NCBI RefSeq assembly: GCF_002192415.1
Contig: NZ_CP021780.1
Span: forward strand, 4,712,001 to 4,776,000
DNA: 64,000 nt
Source of the DNA: Paenibacillus donghaensis
GTDB lineage: Bacteria > Bacillota > Bacilli > Paenibacillales > Paenibacillaceae
Direction: 5' to 3'
Below are positions 1 to 8,566 of this stretch, one piece after another; position 1 is the first letter of the stretch, and each line of letters begins with the position of its first letter. Below the pieces are notes generated by a model. It was not told the origin of the DNA, did not search any database, and saw nothing but the letters and a program-made list of their open reading frames with translations. The translations under genes and the position numbers were made by a program.

Positions 1-628
1 CGCCGAACAAGGCGGTTTTGACCCCTTTGACCATTTCAATATTGTAATCCACTGATGAGGTCATCGCCACCAGACAGCCGGTATCGAGTTTGATCGTCTC
101 CCCGGGCTGCAGCGTACGCTCCAACACATAGCCGCCGGAGTGGGCAAAGGCCAGGCCGTCACCCTCCATTTTTTGCATAATAAAACCTTCCCCGCCAAAA
201 AAACCAGCCCCCAGCTTTCGCTGGAACTCAATGCCGATTGACACGCCTTTGGCCGCGCAGAGGAAGGAATCCTTCTGGCAGATGATTTTGCCGCCGTACT
301 GCTGGAGGTCGAGGGGGATGATTTTGCCCGGATAAGGGGCTGCAAAGGTCACACTCTTACGTCCATAACCTCCACTGTGGGTAAATACGGTCATGAACAA
401 GCTTTCTCCGGTCAGCAGCCGTTTGCCTGCCCCCATCAGCTTGCCCACCAGCCCGCCGCCTCTGGCGCTTCCGCTGCCGTCGCCAAAAATCGTCTCCATC
501 GTGATCTCCGGGTCCATCATCATGAAGCTGCCCGCTTCGGCAATTACACTTTCGCCTGGATCGAGCTGTACCTCCACACACTGAATTTCCTCACCCATAA
601 TGACATAATCGATCTCATGAGCACTCAT
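1..628 (-). CDS. AIM24 family protein (TIGR00266-like), partial
   Basis: The gene runs off the left edge of the window, so only the N-terminal ~209 residues are present. It begins MSAHEIDYVI at the ATG ending at 628, behind a GGAGG site. Glycine-rich segments such as GDGSGSARGG and the strand-rich pattern GESVIAEAGSFMMMD match the AIM24/TIGR00266 beta-sandwich family. No enzymatic activity is established for bacterial members; the yeast namesake is mitochondrial. There is no signal peptide, so a cytoplasmic location is likely. It points the same way as the next gene but a terminator separates them. Confidence 0.8.
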   Translation of the reverse strand, partial: MSAHEIDYVIMGEEIQCVEVQLDPGESVIAEAGSFMMMDPEITMETIFGDGSGSARGGGLVGKLMGAGKRLLTGESLFMTVFTHSGGYGRKSVTFAAPYPGKIIPLDLQQYGGKIICQKDSFLCAAKGVSIGIEFQRKLGAGFFGGEGFIMQKMEGDGLAFAHSGGYVLERTLQPGETIKLDTGCLVAMTSSVDYNIEMVKGVKTALFG

Positions 629-739
629 CCCGCTATTCCTCCTTGTTGGCACTTCAAACTTTATACGCCCTTAACCTGCCTGTGGTTGCGCATGATTCCG
701 GCCATCTCAGCGAACCGGCAACCGTTCATATGACATAAG

Positions 740-774
740 AAAAAAGCCAACTCTTATAATAAGAGCTGACTTTA
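740..774 (-). terminator. Rho-independent terminator of the YitT gene
   Basis: On the minus strand a stem of about 12 bp (AGTCAGCTCTTA against TAAGAGTTGGCT) is followed directly by a T run. It lies about 50 bp after the YitT stop codon. Confidence 0.8.
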
Positions 775-824
775 ATCTAAGTATAACTGCGTAAAAGGAG
801 CAGGGTTCCCTAGCTGACAAGGCT

Positions 825-1490
825 TCAATGTACATCCTGTGCCTGGCCCAGCTTCTTCTGAAGCTTCGGTACCTTGACCAGCTTGGGTCTGCCGAGGGAA
901 GTTGTAAAGGTAATCACATAGCCTGCTACGACTACGGCCATCACCGTGTACATGGTTTCCTTCAGCGGCATATAGAACAGAGACAACGCCAGTACGACAA
1001 CATCCATAATAATAAACACTGTACCTACCTTGATTCCCTTCCATTCACTGATCAGCAGCGATAGAATATCGTCACCGCCGCTCGCCCCGCCGCCACGCAG
1101 GACCATACCCGCTCCTAAACCTGTAAGTATACCGGACAACAATGCCGCCAGCGGCAGATTATCCTGCAGATTTATGACGAATCCGGAATAACGCTCCATC
1201 AGACCGTAGAACAATGTAAAGGCTCCTACTGAAATGAAGGTATGACAGACGAACGTTTTTCCTTTGTAGAACATTGCAATTAAGAGTACGGGTATATCCA
1301 GCACAAGAATGGTGATGGAAGGCGAAATCCCCAGTACATACTTGCCGAGCAGCGACAGGCCTACGAATCCGCCCTCGGTCAGATGATTCTGATAATTGAT
1401 GTGGTAATAGGTAAAAGCAAGCAAAAAAGTTCCAAACAAAATGACTGTCAAGCGGAGTAAAGCGTGTACCCCGTTCTTGTGTTTCCTCAT
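825..1490 (-). CDS. YitT family membrane protein
   Basis: This 221-residue protein has five to six hydrophobic segments and ends in a short basic cytoplasmic tail. The motif GAGMVLRGGGASGGDD in the middle of the protein is the hallmark of the YitT (DUF161) family. Members are inner-membrane proteins of unknown substrate; this one is at the short end, because full-length relatives of ~280 residues carry an extra C-terminal DUF2179 domain. The ATG start has an AGGGGAG site six bases upstream. A good promoter lies about 270 bp upstream, which leaves an unusually long leader (see the leader entry). The gene appears monocistronic. Confidence 0.85.
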   Translation of the reverse strand: MRKHKNGVHALLRLTVILFGTFLLAFTYYHINYQNHLTEGGFVGLSLLGKYVLGISPSITILVLDIPVLLIAMFYKGKTFVCHTFISVGAFTLFYGLMERYSGFVINLQDNLPLAALLSGILTGLGAGMVLRGGGASGGDDILSLLISEWKGIKVGTVFIIMDVVVLALSLFYMPLKETMYTVMAVVVAGYVITFTTSLGRPKLVKVPKLQKKLGQAQDVH

Positions 1491-1750
1491 ACAGGTCTCC
1501 CCTTATCGTATATGGCGGCTAGACGTCTTGCGCGCCTCTACGATGGGTATAACCGGAGGAGATGTTGCTCCTTCGCATACAATAGCTCCCTTCCCTCGCA
1601 GAGGTGGCGTTCGTCAATTAACAACGGTTGGCGCACATTCTACAGGGAAGCTAAGTATAAGACAGATCATAACGTTTCCAAATCGTCCTTTGGGGAATCG
1701 TCCTTCGGGGACACATGGTATCCTGATCCTTTCTTTAATTTGATAAGTTC
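1491..1750 (-). promoter_or_regulatory. Long structured 5' leader of the YitT gene
   Basis: About 260 nt separate the predicted transcription start from the YitT start codon. The leader holds a 15-bp tandem repeat (1681-1695 and 1696-1710), a long-range pairing (1644-1653 with 1583-1596) and a stem (1505-1510 with 1539-1544, extended inward by a GGCG/CGCC pairing). This stem abuts the ribosome binding site. The layout suits a cis-regulatory RNA, but I cannot match it to a known riboswitch class. Confidence 0.45.
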
Positions 1751-1757
1751 TGATAAC

Positions 1758-1786
1758 ATTATACCACGCGAGGCACCTTCTCTAAA
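1758..1786 (-). promoter_or_regulatory. SigA-type promoter of the YitT gene
   Basis: On the minus strand TTTAGA (1781-1786) and a perfect TATAAT (1758-1763) are separated by exactly 17 bp. Confidence 0.65.
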
Positions 1787-1810
1787 CATTTTACCAGTAA
1801 AAAGAAATAA

Positions 1811-2314
1811 CTAGTTCATTCCACGTACCAGACGGTTGATGGTTTCACGCCTTACACCGATCAATTGACCAATCTCTTCCTGGGTGAGCAGGTCGGTCAG
1901 AGCTGTGCCATGTGCGTACTCATTCATCCAGCGGGTTAACAGCTCCAGCCGCTCTCCCGGGTTGCCTACGGTAAGGTGGTCGATACGCATCTGCATGAAA
2001 CGCACCTTCTCCTGCAGCAGCACTGCGATGTCCAACGCCTTCTCCGGATTCTCCTGCAGCTGGTGGTACCATTCCGCAGCCGGAATAGCCTCTACGACAC
2101 TTCTCATCATAGCCACGGCTGTACCATGCGCCTCTTTGGGTGAAATCAGAGAATGGTGAGGAACTACCTCGCCGGGGTATAGGATGTTGAACAACACCAT
2201 ATTCCCGTTCTCATGCAGCCGGGTTACCTTAAACAGTCCGCTTGTTACCTTGTACAAGTATTGGCAGTCATCCCCTTGACGGAATAAGACCTCCCCCTTA
2301 TGCAATATCATCAT
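1811..2314 (-). CDS. Crp/Fnr family transcriptional regulator, short form
   Basis: This 167-residue protein has a cyclic-nucleotide-binding-like beta-roll (MILHKGEVLFRQGDD onward), a long dimerisation helix and a C-terminal helix-turn-helix, LTQEEIGQLIGVRRETINR. Typical Crp/Fnr proteins have about 220 residues. Here the chain ends only a few residues after the recognition helix, so the usual beta wing is missing. I chose the ATG at 2314, because AAGGAG lies five bases upstream; a GTG at 2320 is also in frame. No cysteine cluster for an Fnr-type iron-sulfur centre is visible. A perfect Crp/Fnr-type box lies at 11272-11287, but a link to this regulator is inference. Confidence 0.8.
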   Translation of the reverse strand: MMILHKGEVLFRQGDDCQYLYKVTSGLFKVTRLHENGNMVLFNILYPGEVVPHHSLISPKEAHGTAVAMMRSVVEAIPAAEWYHQLQENPEKALDIAVLLQEKVRFMQMRIDHLTVGNPGERLELLTRWMNEYAHGTALTDLLTQEEIGQLIGVRRETINRLVRGMN

Positions 2315-2355
2315 TTCCACTCCTTTTGACCATTACTTATTTATGATAATTATAC

Positions 2356-2402
2356 AAAAAAATAACCCGTTAGCCGAAAGTATTTCCGGTTAACGGGTTA
2401 TC
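2356..2402 (-). terminator. Terminator of the fru operon
   Basis: A stem of about 15 bp (ATAACCCGTTAACCG against CGGCTAACGGGTTAT) is followed by a T7 run on the minus strand. It sits between the fruA stop and the Crp/Fnr gene. Confidence 0.85.
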
Positions 2403-2419
2403 GCAACGTAATCTAGTCG

Positions 2420-4351
2420 TTATCTGGCCGCCAGCGGCTTCTTCCACAGGCCAAGCACGAGCCCCGAGATAACCGAGCCAATCAGCACAGCCAGCAGGAA
2501 CAGCAAGGCATTGCTGGACAGGGCGGCGACAAAGATCCCGCCATGCGGTGCGGGAACATTGATGTTCCACAGTTGGGTTAGCCCTCCGGCCACGGCTGAA
2601 CCCAGAATGCACGAGGTCAGCACGCGCAGCGGATCGGCGGCTGCGAACGGAATCGCACCTTCCGTAATAAATGATAGACCCAGTACATAGTTCGTCAAGC
2701 CGGATTTGCGTTCCGGTTCGGTGAATTTCTGCTTGAAGAAGGTGGTTGCCAGCGCGATCGCCAGCGGAGGAACCATCCCGCCTGCCATAACGGCAGCCAT
2801 CATCAGCCCGTTCGTGTTGCCGCTGGTAGTGAATACGCCAATGGCGAAGGTATAGGCCGCTTTGTTAAACGGTCCACCCATATCAATGGCCATCATGCCG
2901 CCAAGCACCAGACCAAGCAGAACCTTATTCCCCGTTCCCAGGCTGTTAAGTCCGTCAATCAGTCCCAGGTTGATCCAGCTGAAGAACGGATCGAACAGGT
3001 AGAACATAATGCCACCGGTAATCAGCAGGCTGAAGACGGGATAGAGCAGAATCGGCTTCAGGCCGTCGAGGGTCTTGGGCAGGCCAGCAAAGACCTTACG
3101 CAGCAGAACCACGACATAACCGGCGAGGAAACCGGCGGCCAGGCCGCCCAGGAAGCCGGCATTGGAGTTCAGCGCCATCAAGCCGCCGACCATGCCCGGC
3201 ATCAGCGCCGGACGGTCACCGATGCTAAGCGCGATGAAACCAGCCAGCACGGGAATCAGGAAGTGGAACGCCCCGTTGCCGCCGCCGATAGTCTGCAGCA
3301 GTTGGAAGAGCGGATTGTCTTCGCCCGCCACCTGCTCGATCAGGAAGGAGATCGCCAGCAGAATCCCGCCGCCGACAACGAACGGCAGCATATGCGAGAT
3401 GCCGTTCATCAGGTCCTTGTAGATCTTGCTGCCAATGCTGCCCGATTTCTCCGGCGCAGCTTCGCCTGCACCGCGACCTTCGCTGCGGTACAGCGGTGCT
3501 TCTCCGTTCATGGCTTTGCGGATCAGCTCCTCCGGCTTGCGGATGCCGTCGCTGACGGGCCGCTGCAGGACCGGCTTGCCGTCGAAGCGGGCCATCTCCA
3601 CGTTCTTGTCGGCAGCGACGATAACACCGCTGGCGCGGCGGATCTCATCGGCAGTCAGCACATTCTGAGCGCCTTCGGAGCCGTTGGTTTCCACGCGGAT
3701 GTTGACGCCCATCTCAAGCGCTTTCTTCTTCAGCGCATCCTCAGCCATGTAGGTATGGGCGATGCCCGTAGGACAGGCCGTAACGGCAACCACGAACGCT
3801 TCGGAGGCAGGATTGCCGACAATCACCCGTTCCGGCTCAGACTTTACCGCCTGCGCCTGCTTCTTCAATTCTTCGGCCTCGGCTTTCGCCTCTTCTTCAG
3901 CCTGCTTGTTGTCAAACAAGGCTGTTACTTCCGCTGGCGTGCGGGTATTCATCAGCTCCTGGATGAAATCGGCATCGATCAGCAGTCTGGACAAGGAAGC
4001 CAGGGTGCGCAGATGCACATTGCCGGCCCCTTCAGGCGCAGCAATCATAAAGAACAGGGTGGCCGGTTCATCATCCAGCGATTCAAAGTCGACGCCGCTC
4101 TTACTCTTGGCGAATACGACCGTAGCTTCGTTGACCGCTTTAGTCTTGGCATGCGGCATGGCGATCCCGCCGCCGATGCCTGTGCTGGACTGCTCCTCCC
4201 GCTTCAGAATCATCTCTTTAAACAGCACAGGATCATTAATCCGGCCGCTGGCCGCAAGACCTGCGATCAATTCATCAATCGCCGCTTCCTTAGTGGTTGC
4301 CTGCAGATTCATGATCATTGTATTCTGTATCATCAAGTCGGTAATTTTCAT
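2420..4351 (-). CDS. fruA: PTS fructose transporter subunit EIIABC
   Basis: This 643-residue membrane protein imports fructose and phosphorylates it to fructose 1-phosphate with phosphate from HPr. Domains in order are EIIA (residues 1-150, phosphohistidine in GIAMPHAK, about H67), a charged linker (150-175), EIIB (180-285, phosphocysteine in VTACPTGIAHTYMA, about C193) and the EIIC membrane domain (305-640). The ATG at 4351 was chosen because AAGGAG lies eight bases upstream; a GTG nine bases earlier is in frame but badly placed. It is the last gene of fruR-fruK-fruA, 32 bp after fruK, and is followed by a strong terminator. Confidence 0.96.
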   Translation of the reverse strand: MKITDLMIQNTMIMNLQATTKEAAIDELIAGLAASGRINDPVLFKEMILKREEQSSTGIGGGIAMPHAKTKAVNEATVVFAKSKSGVDFESLDDEPATLFFMIAAPEGAGNVHLRTLASLSRLLIDADFIQELMNTRTPAEVTALFDNKQAEEEAKAEAEELKKQAQAVKSEPERVIVGNPASEAFVVAVTACPTGIAHTYMAEDALKKKALEMGVNIRVETNGSEGAQNVLTADEIRRASGVIVAADKNVEMARFDGKPVLQRPVSDGIRKPEELIRKAMNGEAPLYRSEGRGAGEAAPEKSGSIGSKIYKDLMNGISHMLPFVVGGGILLAISFLIEQVAGEDNPLFQLLQTIGGGNGAFHFLIPVLAGFIALSIGDRPALMPGMVGGLMALNSNAGFLGGLAAGFLAGYVVVLLRKVFAGLPKTLDGLKPILLYPVFSLLITGGIMFYLFDPFFSWINLGLIDGLNSLGTGNKVLLGLVLGGMMAIDMGGPFNKAAYTFAIGVFTTSGNTNGLMMAAVMAGGMVPPLAIALATTFFKQKFTEPERKSGLTNYVLGLSFITEGAIPFAAADPLRVLTSCILGSAVAGGLTQLWNINVPAPHGGIFVAALSSNALLFLLAVLIGSVISGLVLGLWKKPLAAR

Positions 4352-4383
4352 GGTTGTCACTCCTTAGGTTAACAAAATATGGC

Positions 4384-5295
4384 TTACAGCTGTGTAATCA
4401 CAATCATCGGCCGCAGCCGCTCAATATACTCCCGGGTTGCCAGATCATCAGAGAAAGCGGTTGCGCTGCCCGAAGCCACTCCCATCTGGAAGGCTTCCAA
4501 TGGATCGCCGGTCAGTGTAAATGTCCCGATGAAACCGGCGATCATAGAATCCCCTGCGCCTACGGAGTTCTTCACTGTACCGGAAGGAGCGCTAGCATGC
4601 CATACCCCTTGTTCGGAGATGAACAGCGCTCCTTCACCAGCCATCGAGACCAGCACATGCTGTGCTCCTGCCTCCAGCAGCTTGCGCCCGTAGGTGATAA
4701 TCTCCTCGCGGGTGCTGATATTTACTCCGAACAGCTCTGCGAGCTCATGATGATTTGGTTTGACCAGCAGCGGCCGCTGAACAAGTGCTTCGTTCAAGGC
4801 GTGACCGGTAGTATCAATCACAAATTCGGCTCCGCGCTGTCTGCACACAGAAATCAGCCTGCTATAGAAATCGCCCCTGAGTGACGGCGGCACGCTGCCG
4901 GAGAGAATGACAATGTCGCCAGGTTTCACACCAGCCACCTTCTGCAGCAGTGCTTCCGCTTCAGCGGCGCTGATCTCAGGTCCGGCTCCGTTAATCTCCG
5001 TCTCCTCCCCGGACTTCAACTTGATGTTAATCCGGGTATCCTTCGCAATCATGACGAAATCGCTGGAAATCTGCTCCTCCGCCAGCCAATCGGCGATGAA
5101 TCTGCCGGTGAATCCGCCCAGGAAGCCGGTCGCGGTATTGCCAACCTGCAGCTGGTTCAGCACACGCGACACGTTAATGCCTTTGCCGCCGGGCAGCTTC
5201 AAGTCGCGCTGCATCCGGTTCAGTCCGCCCAGTTCAATATCTTCAACCTCCACGATGTAATCAATGGAAGGGTTAAGCGTTACAGTATAGATCAT
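4384..5295 (-). CDS. fruK: 1-phosphofructokinase
   Basis: This 303-residue PfkB-family kinase phosphorylates fructose 1-phosphate to fructose 1,6-bisphosphate in the cytoplasm, the step after FruA. The N-terminal MIYTVTLNPSIDY, the LPGGKGINVSR substrate motif and the catalytic VKNSVGAGDSMIAG near residue 250 identify the FruK/LacC subfamily. A GAGGGA site precedes the ATG. It is the middle gene of the fru operon. Confidence 0.96.
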   Translation of the reverse strand: MIYTVTLNPSIDYIVEVEDIELGGLNRMQRDLKLPGGKGINVSRVLNQLQVGNTATGFLGGFTGRFIADWLAEEQISSDFVMIAKDTRINIKLKSGEETEINGAGPEISAAEAEALLQKVAGVKPGDIVILSGSVPPSLRGDFYSRLISVCRQRGAEFVIDTTGHALNEALVQRPLLVKPNHHELAELFGVNISTREEIITYGRKLLEAGAQHVLVSMAGEGALFISEQGVWHASAPSGTVKNSVGAGDSMIAGFIGTFTLTGDPLEAFQMGVASGSATAFSDDLATREYIERLRPMIVITQL

Positions 5296-5337
5296 TAGTA
5301 TCCCTCAATTGTGTGTGGTTTATAGTTAATACCGGCC

Positions 5338-6108
5338 TTATGCCAAGGTGTATTCAATGCCTCGCTGCGCCAGTCCCAGCAGGAAATCCTGCGTTGCCCC
5401 GGAATCCAGAATACAGTGATCCATCTCGGCAAGATCGGCCACCTTGCAGAATGAAACCTGGCCGATCTTGCTATGGTCCGCCAGTAGAATGCTCTGCTTC
5501 GCTATGGCAATCATCTTGCGCTTGGTGGCTGCCTCCAGCATGTTGGGTGTGGTGATGCCATCGTGCAGATCCAAGCCATTGGTGCCCAGGAATGCTATGT
5601 CGACACGCACCATTTCCAGAGAGCGTTCTGTCATGGGCCCTACAAAAGCCATCGTATCCGGCCGGAGAAGCCCTCCGGTAACCGAAACCTCGATATTGCG
5701 ACTATCCTTCAGCTCATTCAGCGCCATGATTGAATTGGTGATTACCTTCAGGTGGTTGAAGGTCTTGGATTGGAGCATCCGGGCTATCTGCAGCGTGGTC
5801 GTTCCGCCATCGAGAAGAATGGCATCTCCTTCACTGATCATGTCCACGGCAGCTTGTGCGATCCGCTGCTTCTCCTCCTGCAGACGGTCCGCCTTATCTG
5901 AATATACGGCCTCAAAGCTGACACTCTGCAGCGACACGGCCCCGCCATGCGTACGCTTCAGCAGCTTCGCCTCCTCAAGCTCCTTAAGATCGCGGCGTAC
6001 CGTGGATTCGGAAACGCCCATTGCCTGACTCAGCTCCTGTACGGAACCGCGTGCATGCTTCTCCACGAACAGCACGATATTGCGTTTGCGTTCTTCCTCA
6101 AAGAGCAT
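5338..6108 (-). CDS. fruR: DeoR family regulator of the fructose operon
   Basis: This 256-residue protein has an N-terminal DeoR winged helix (ELSQAMGVSESTVRRDLKEL, residues 24-43) and a C-terminal sugar-phosphate-sensing domain with the LDGGTTTLQIARML motif. First position in an operon with fruK and fruA supports the FruR assignment: a repressor thought to be relieved by fructose 1-phosphate. The FruR name rests on context; domain content alone only gives DeoR/GlpR. A cre-like site lies upstream. Confidence 0.92.
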   Translation of the reverse strand: MLFEEERKRNIVLFVEKHARGSVQELSQAMGVSESTVRRDLKELEEAKLLKRTHGGAVSLQSVSFEAVYSDKADRLQEEKQRIAQAAVDMISEGDAILLDGGTTTLQIARMLQSKTFNHLKVITNSIMALNELKDSRNIEVSVTGGLLRPDTMAFVGPMTERSLEMVRVDIAFLGTNGLDLHDGITTPNMLEAATKRKMIAIAKQSILLADHSKIGQVSFCKVADLAEMDHCILDSGATQDFLLGLAQRGIEYTLA

Positions 6109-6245
6109 CCTGCTTCACTCCCTTCGACAGTGGGCCGCGGCGCAGCTTTACGTCGAATCCGGCTTCACTTGTATTTATGATTACCTATTCATCATCCAAT
6201 GATCGAAAATGACTATTATTGACCATTTGTGCTCATTTATGATTG

Positions 6246-6259
6246 TAACAGCGTTTTCA
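6246..6259 (-). promoter_or_regulatory. Candidate CcpA cre site upstream of fruR
   Basis: The minus strand reads TGAAAACGCTGTTA, which fits the cre consensus TGWAANCGNTNWCA at 13 of 14 positions. It lies about 140 bp before the fruR start, consistent with catabolite repression of the operon. Confidence 0.45.
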
Positions 6260-6293
6260 TTAGCTGTAAAGTGCTTTTTACGGCATTGCAATC

Positions 6294-6318
6294 ACCTGTT
6301 TGCCTTAGGCAAACAGGT
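6294..6318. repeat. Perfect 11-bp inverted repeat
   Basis: ACCTGTTTGCC and GGCAAACAGGT are separated by three bases in the gap between fruR and the small gene at 6420. It may be an operator or the hairpin of an untranslated region. No T run follows, so it is not a standard terminator. Confidence 0.5.
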
Positions 6319-6419
6319 CATTAACGAGCTGTAGATAAATTAGGTCCCAATCGCCTATTTCCCCGGCACGGTTCCTGACATATTTATATTACATACAGGG
6401 AAAAGCGGGTGAACAAGCG

Positions 6420-6647
6420 ATGGTGAACACAAACAATAACAGCCAAGTGGAAGCTGACGAGCTGACTGCTGACGATTATGCCATCATTGCAGCTGGCCTG
6501 GCTGCCTTAGGTGAGGTATTTGCTTTCTTGGCGCTCCTGAAATCCAGACAGGTTACGAAGGAAACCGGAGGCCAGGTTGACGTAATTCCCGCTATCTTCG
6601 TGCAGTCCCGCTCCAGGAAACCACAAACCAAGCGCAAGCTGCGCTGA
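6420..6647 (+). CDS. Small hypothetical protein
   Basis: The predicted product has 75 residues: an acidic N-terminus (EADELTADDYA), one hydrophobic segment (IIAAGLAALGEVFAFLALL, about residues 22-40) and a very basic C-terminus (SRKPQTKRKLR). This resembles a small single-pass membrane protein. The ribosome site is weak (AAGCGGG). It stands alone, convergent with the stress-protein gene 12 bp away. I do not recognise a family. Confidence 0.5.
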   Translation: MVNTNNNSQVEADELTADDYAIIAAGLAALGEVFAFLALLKSRQVTKETGGQVDVIPAIFVQSRSRKPQTKRKLR

Positions 6648-6659
6648 CCAGCCGAGTGG

Positions 6660-7139
6660 TCAGGTATCCAGCCCAATCACATAATGCCGGGCCAGAATCT
6701 CCCCGACCTGCCGGCTGTCCTCCTCCTCAAGCACAACCACCACGATAATATGCTCCTGATCAGCATGTCTGGCATAGGCTTCTGCATCTGCTCCAGGGAT
6801 GCCAATTCCCATCAGACTGATCTGCAGCCCATCCGCATCGGGCTCCTCGCCGAGTTCTCCTCCCGCCAGTTTGCGGGCCGCCGGACCGGCAGCAACTGCG
6901 GAATCCGGCAATAGATTCAACCCTGCCGCCAATCCTTTGGCTGTTCCGAACAAGCCCTCATTACCAAGGCCGGTTTGCGCCTTTCCGATGCCGGTATCCT
7001 TGCTGATCTGCTCAACTATTGTCTTTTGTTTGGTGAATATTGAAATCTGCTTGGCACGAATGCCATGAGTCTGCAGGTCTTGTATCGCTAGAGCTGCGTC
7101 GCTGCGGTGCCCGAATATGCCTATTTCCAATTTTGCCAT
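6660..7139 (-). CDS. General stress protein (YflT/GSP17M-like domain)
   Basis: This 159-residue cytoplasmic protein starts with a ferredoxin-like segment (KLEIGIFGHRSDAALAIQDLQ), has a glycine/alanine-rich middle (GLFGTAKGLAAGLN) and ends with a matching acidic segment (HIIVVVVLEEEDSRQVGEIL). This pattern is seen in general stress protein 17M/YflT relatives and low-temperature-induced proteins; the molecular function is unknown. The ATG at 7139 is preferred because GGAGG lies eight bases upstream; the ATG at 7145 would leave only one base of spacing. Confidence 0.75.
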   Translation of the reverse strand: MAKLEIGIFGHRSDAALAIQDLQTHGIRAKQISIFTKQKTIVEQISKDTGIGKAQTGLGNEGLFGTAKGLAAGLNLLPDSAVAAGPAARKLAGGELGEEPDADGLQISLMGIGIPGADAEAYARHADQEHIIVVVVLEEEDSRQVGEILARHYVIGLDT

Positions 7140-7346
7140 GCCCATTCCTCCTATGCGAGAGCAGTATTTAACGGGATGCTGTCATTTTTTTTAAACCCCA
7201 GGCTTCCGCCTTGAATCAATCTAATATATAAAGGTTATAAAGATAGGACGGGGCTTAGTATACTAGATAATAGTAGAGCACCATTGCTTGGGACGTTATT
7301 ATACATATTATTGTGTAATGCGCCAAAAAAAAGGGGGAATGCATCA

Positions 7347-8519
7347 TTGTTAGAGCATAAATATTTCAGGACAAGTCTTGCCATCATCTGCTTTCTGCTC
7401 ATTCTGTATCTAGGCTCAAAGGTCATGTTCCTCTTCGTGCCGCTGGTGGCGATTATCAATCTGCTGCTGGTGCCCATGATGCTGTCGGGGTTCATGTTTT
7501 ATCTCCTCAGGCCGCTGGTCAATTTCCTGGAGAGCAAGAAGCTCAACCGGGCTTTAGCCATACTGCTGATCTACCTGGTGTTTGCCGGATTGTTCATCCT
7601 GTTCTGGGTATCGGCCTGGCCAACGCTCCAGACGGAGATTGAGAATTTCATCAATAATATGCCTTATCTGGTTCAGGGCTTGCAGGAGCAGTTCAACAAG
7701 TTGCGCGATAATCCGGCGTTATCCCGCTTCTTCCAAGGGGAATCCGATCTGACGACCCGGCTGACCGAATATCTGAATACGGCAATTACTTGGGTTACCA
7801 CCTCCATGTCGAACTTCATCGGTGTGATCTCAAGCATCGTGATTGTTATCGCCACCCTGCCGATTATTCTCTATTACATGTTGAAAGACAGCCGGAAGCT
7901 CTCACCGATTCTGCTCGGACTGGTCCCGCGCAAATACCGCAAGGAAGGCCAGGAGATGCTGAAGGATATTGACAGCGCGCTGAGCAGCTTCATCGTCACC
8001 CGAGTGCTGCTTAATGTTGTGCTGGGCATCATGCTCTATATCGGCTTCCTGATTATCGGCTTGCCTTATGCAATGCTGCTTGCCGTGATTTCCGTGCCGC
8101 TGAACTTCATCCCTTATGTCGGCTCCCTGCTTGCCGCTGTACCGGTGATTATTGTTGGATTCATCGAGTCGCCGATCATGGCGCTGTGGGCGCTGATCAT
8201 TATCTTCGTGGCGCAGCAGATTCAGGACAATGTGCTGTCCCCGATTATATATGGCAAGTCGCTGGATGTGCATCCGCTCACTACGGTGCTGCTGGTGCTT
8301 GTCGGCGGAGACTTCTTCGGCATTATCGGCGTGCTGATTGCACTCCCGGTTTATATGATTGCCAAAATCATATTTCTGCGCATCTACGAGATTATCGTCG
8401 CGGAACACGAAGAGGAGGATACACCGCCTCCGTCTCCGCCTCAGGGAACGCCCCCAGCGCCGGGAACACCTCCACCGCTGGGAACGCCTCTGCCCCTGGT
8501 CAAGGAAGAAGGACTATAA
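7347..8519 (+). CDS. AI-2E family transporter (PerM/YdbI-like)
   Basis: This 390-residue membrane protein has about eight transmembrane segments, with the family signature ILYYMLKDSRK mid-protein and the conserved C-terminal IQDNVLSPIIYGKSLDVHP. The family exports small molecules or ions in some members (sodium/proton exchange, AI-2); the substrate here cannot be told. I place the start at TTG 7347, where AAGGGGGA lies eight bases upstream; the upstream TTG at 7284 has no such site. The C-terminal tail is a proline-rich stretch (PPPSPPQGTPPAP) not typical of the family. A paralogue lies at 53005-54108. Confidence 0.88.
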   Translation: MLEHKYFRTSLAIICFLLILYLGSKVMFLFVPLVAIINLLLVPMMLSGFMFYLLRPLVNFLESKKLNRALAILLIYLVFAGLFILFWVSAWPTLQTEIENFINNMPYLVQGLQEQFNKLRDNPALSRFFQGESDLTTRLTEYLNTAITWVTTSMSNFIGVISSIVIVIATLPIILYYMLKDSRKLSPILLGLVPRKYRKEGQEMLKDIDSALSSFIVTRVLLNVVLGIMLYIGFLIIGLPYAMLLAVISVPLNFIPYVGSLLAAVPVIIVGFIESPIMALWALIIIFVAQQIQDNVLSPIIYGKSLDVHPLTTVLLVLVGGDFFGIIGVLIALPVYMIAKIIFLRIYEIIVAEHEEEDTPPPSPPQGTPPAPGTPPPLGTPLPLVKEEGL

Positions 8520-8523
8520 ACCT

Positions 8524-8563
8524 CAGAACGCCCCTATCCTGCATTGCAGGATAGGGGCGTTCT
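8524..8563. terminator. Bidirectional terminator
   Basis: A near-perfect 19-bp stem (from CAGAACGCCCCTATCC onward) lies between the convergent AI-2E gene and the gene at 8567. Confidence 0.8.
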
Positions 8564-8566
8564 GAT

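Noticed and set aside
1491..1750. Known riboswitch (M-box, yybP-ykoY, ydaO or T-box) in the YitT leader
   Set aside because: I looked for their conserved cores and found none, so I report only an unassigned structured leader.
3263..4372. 369-residue plus-strand frame over fruA
   Set aside because: It is antisense to a clearly conserved EIIABC gene, and its sequence is not protein-like.
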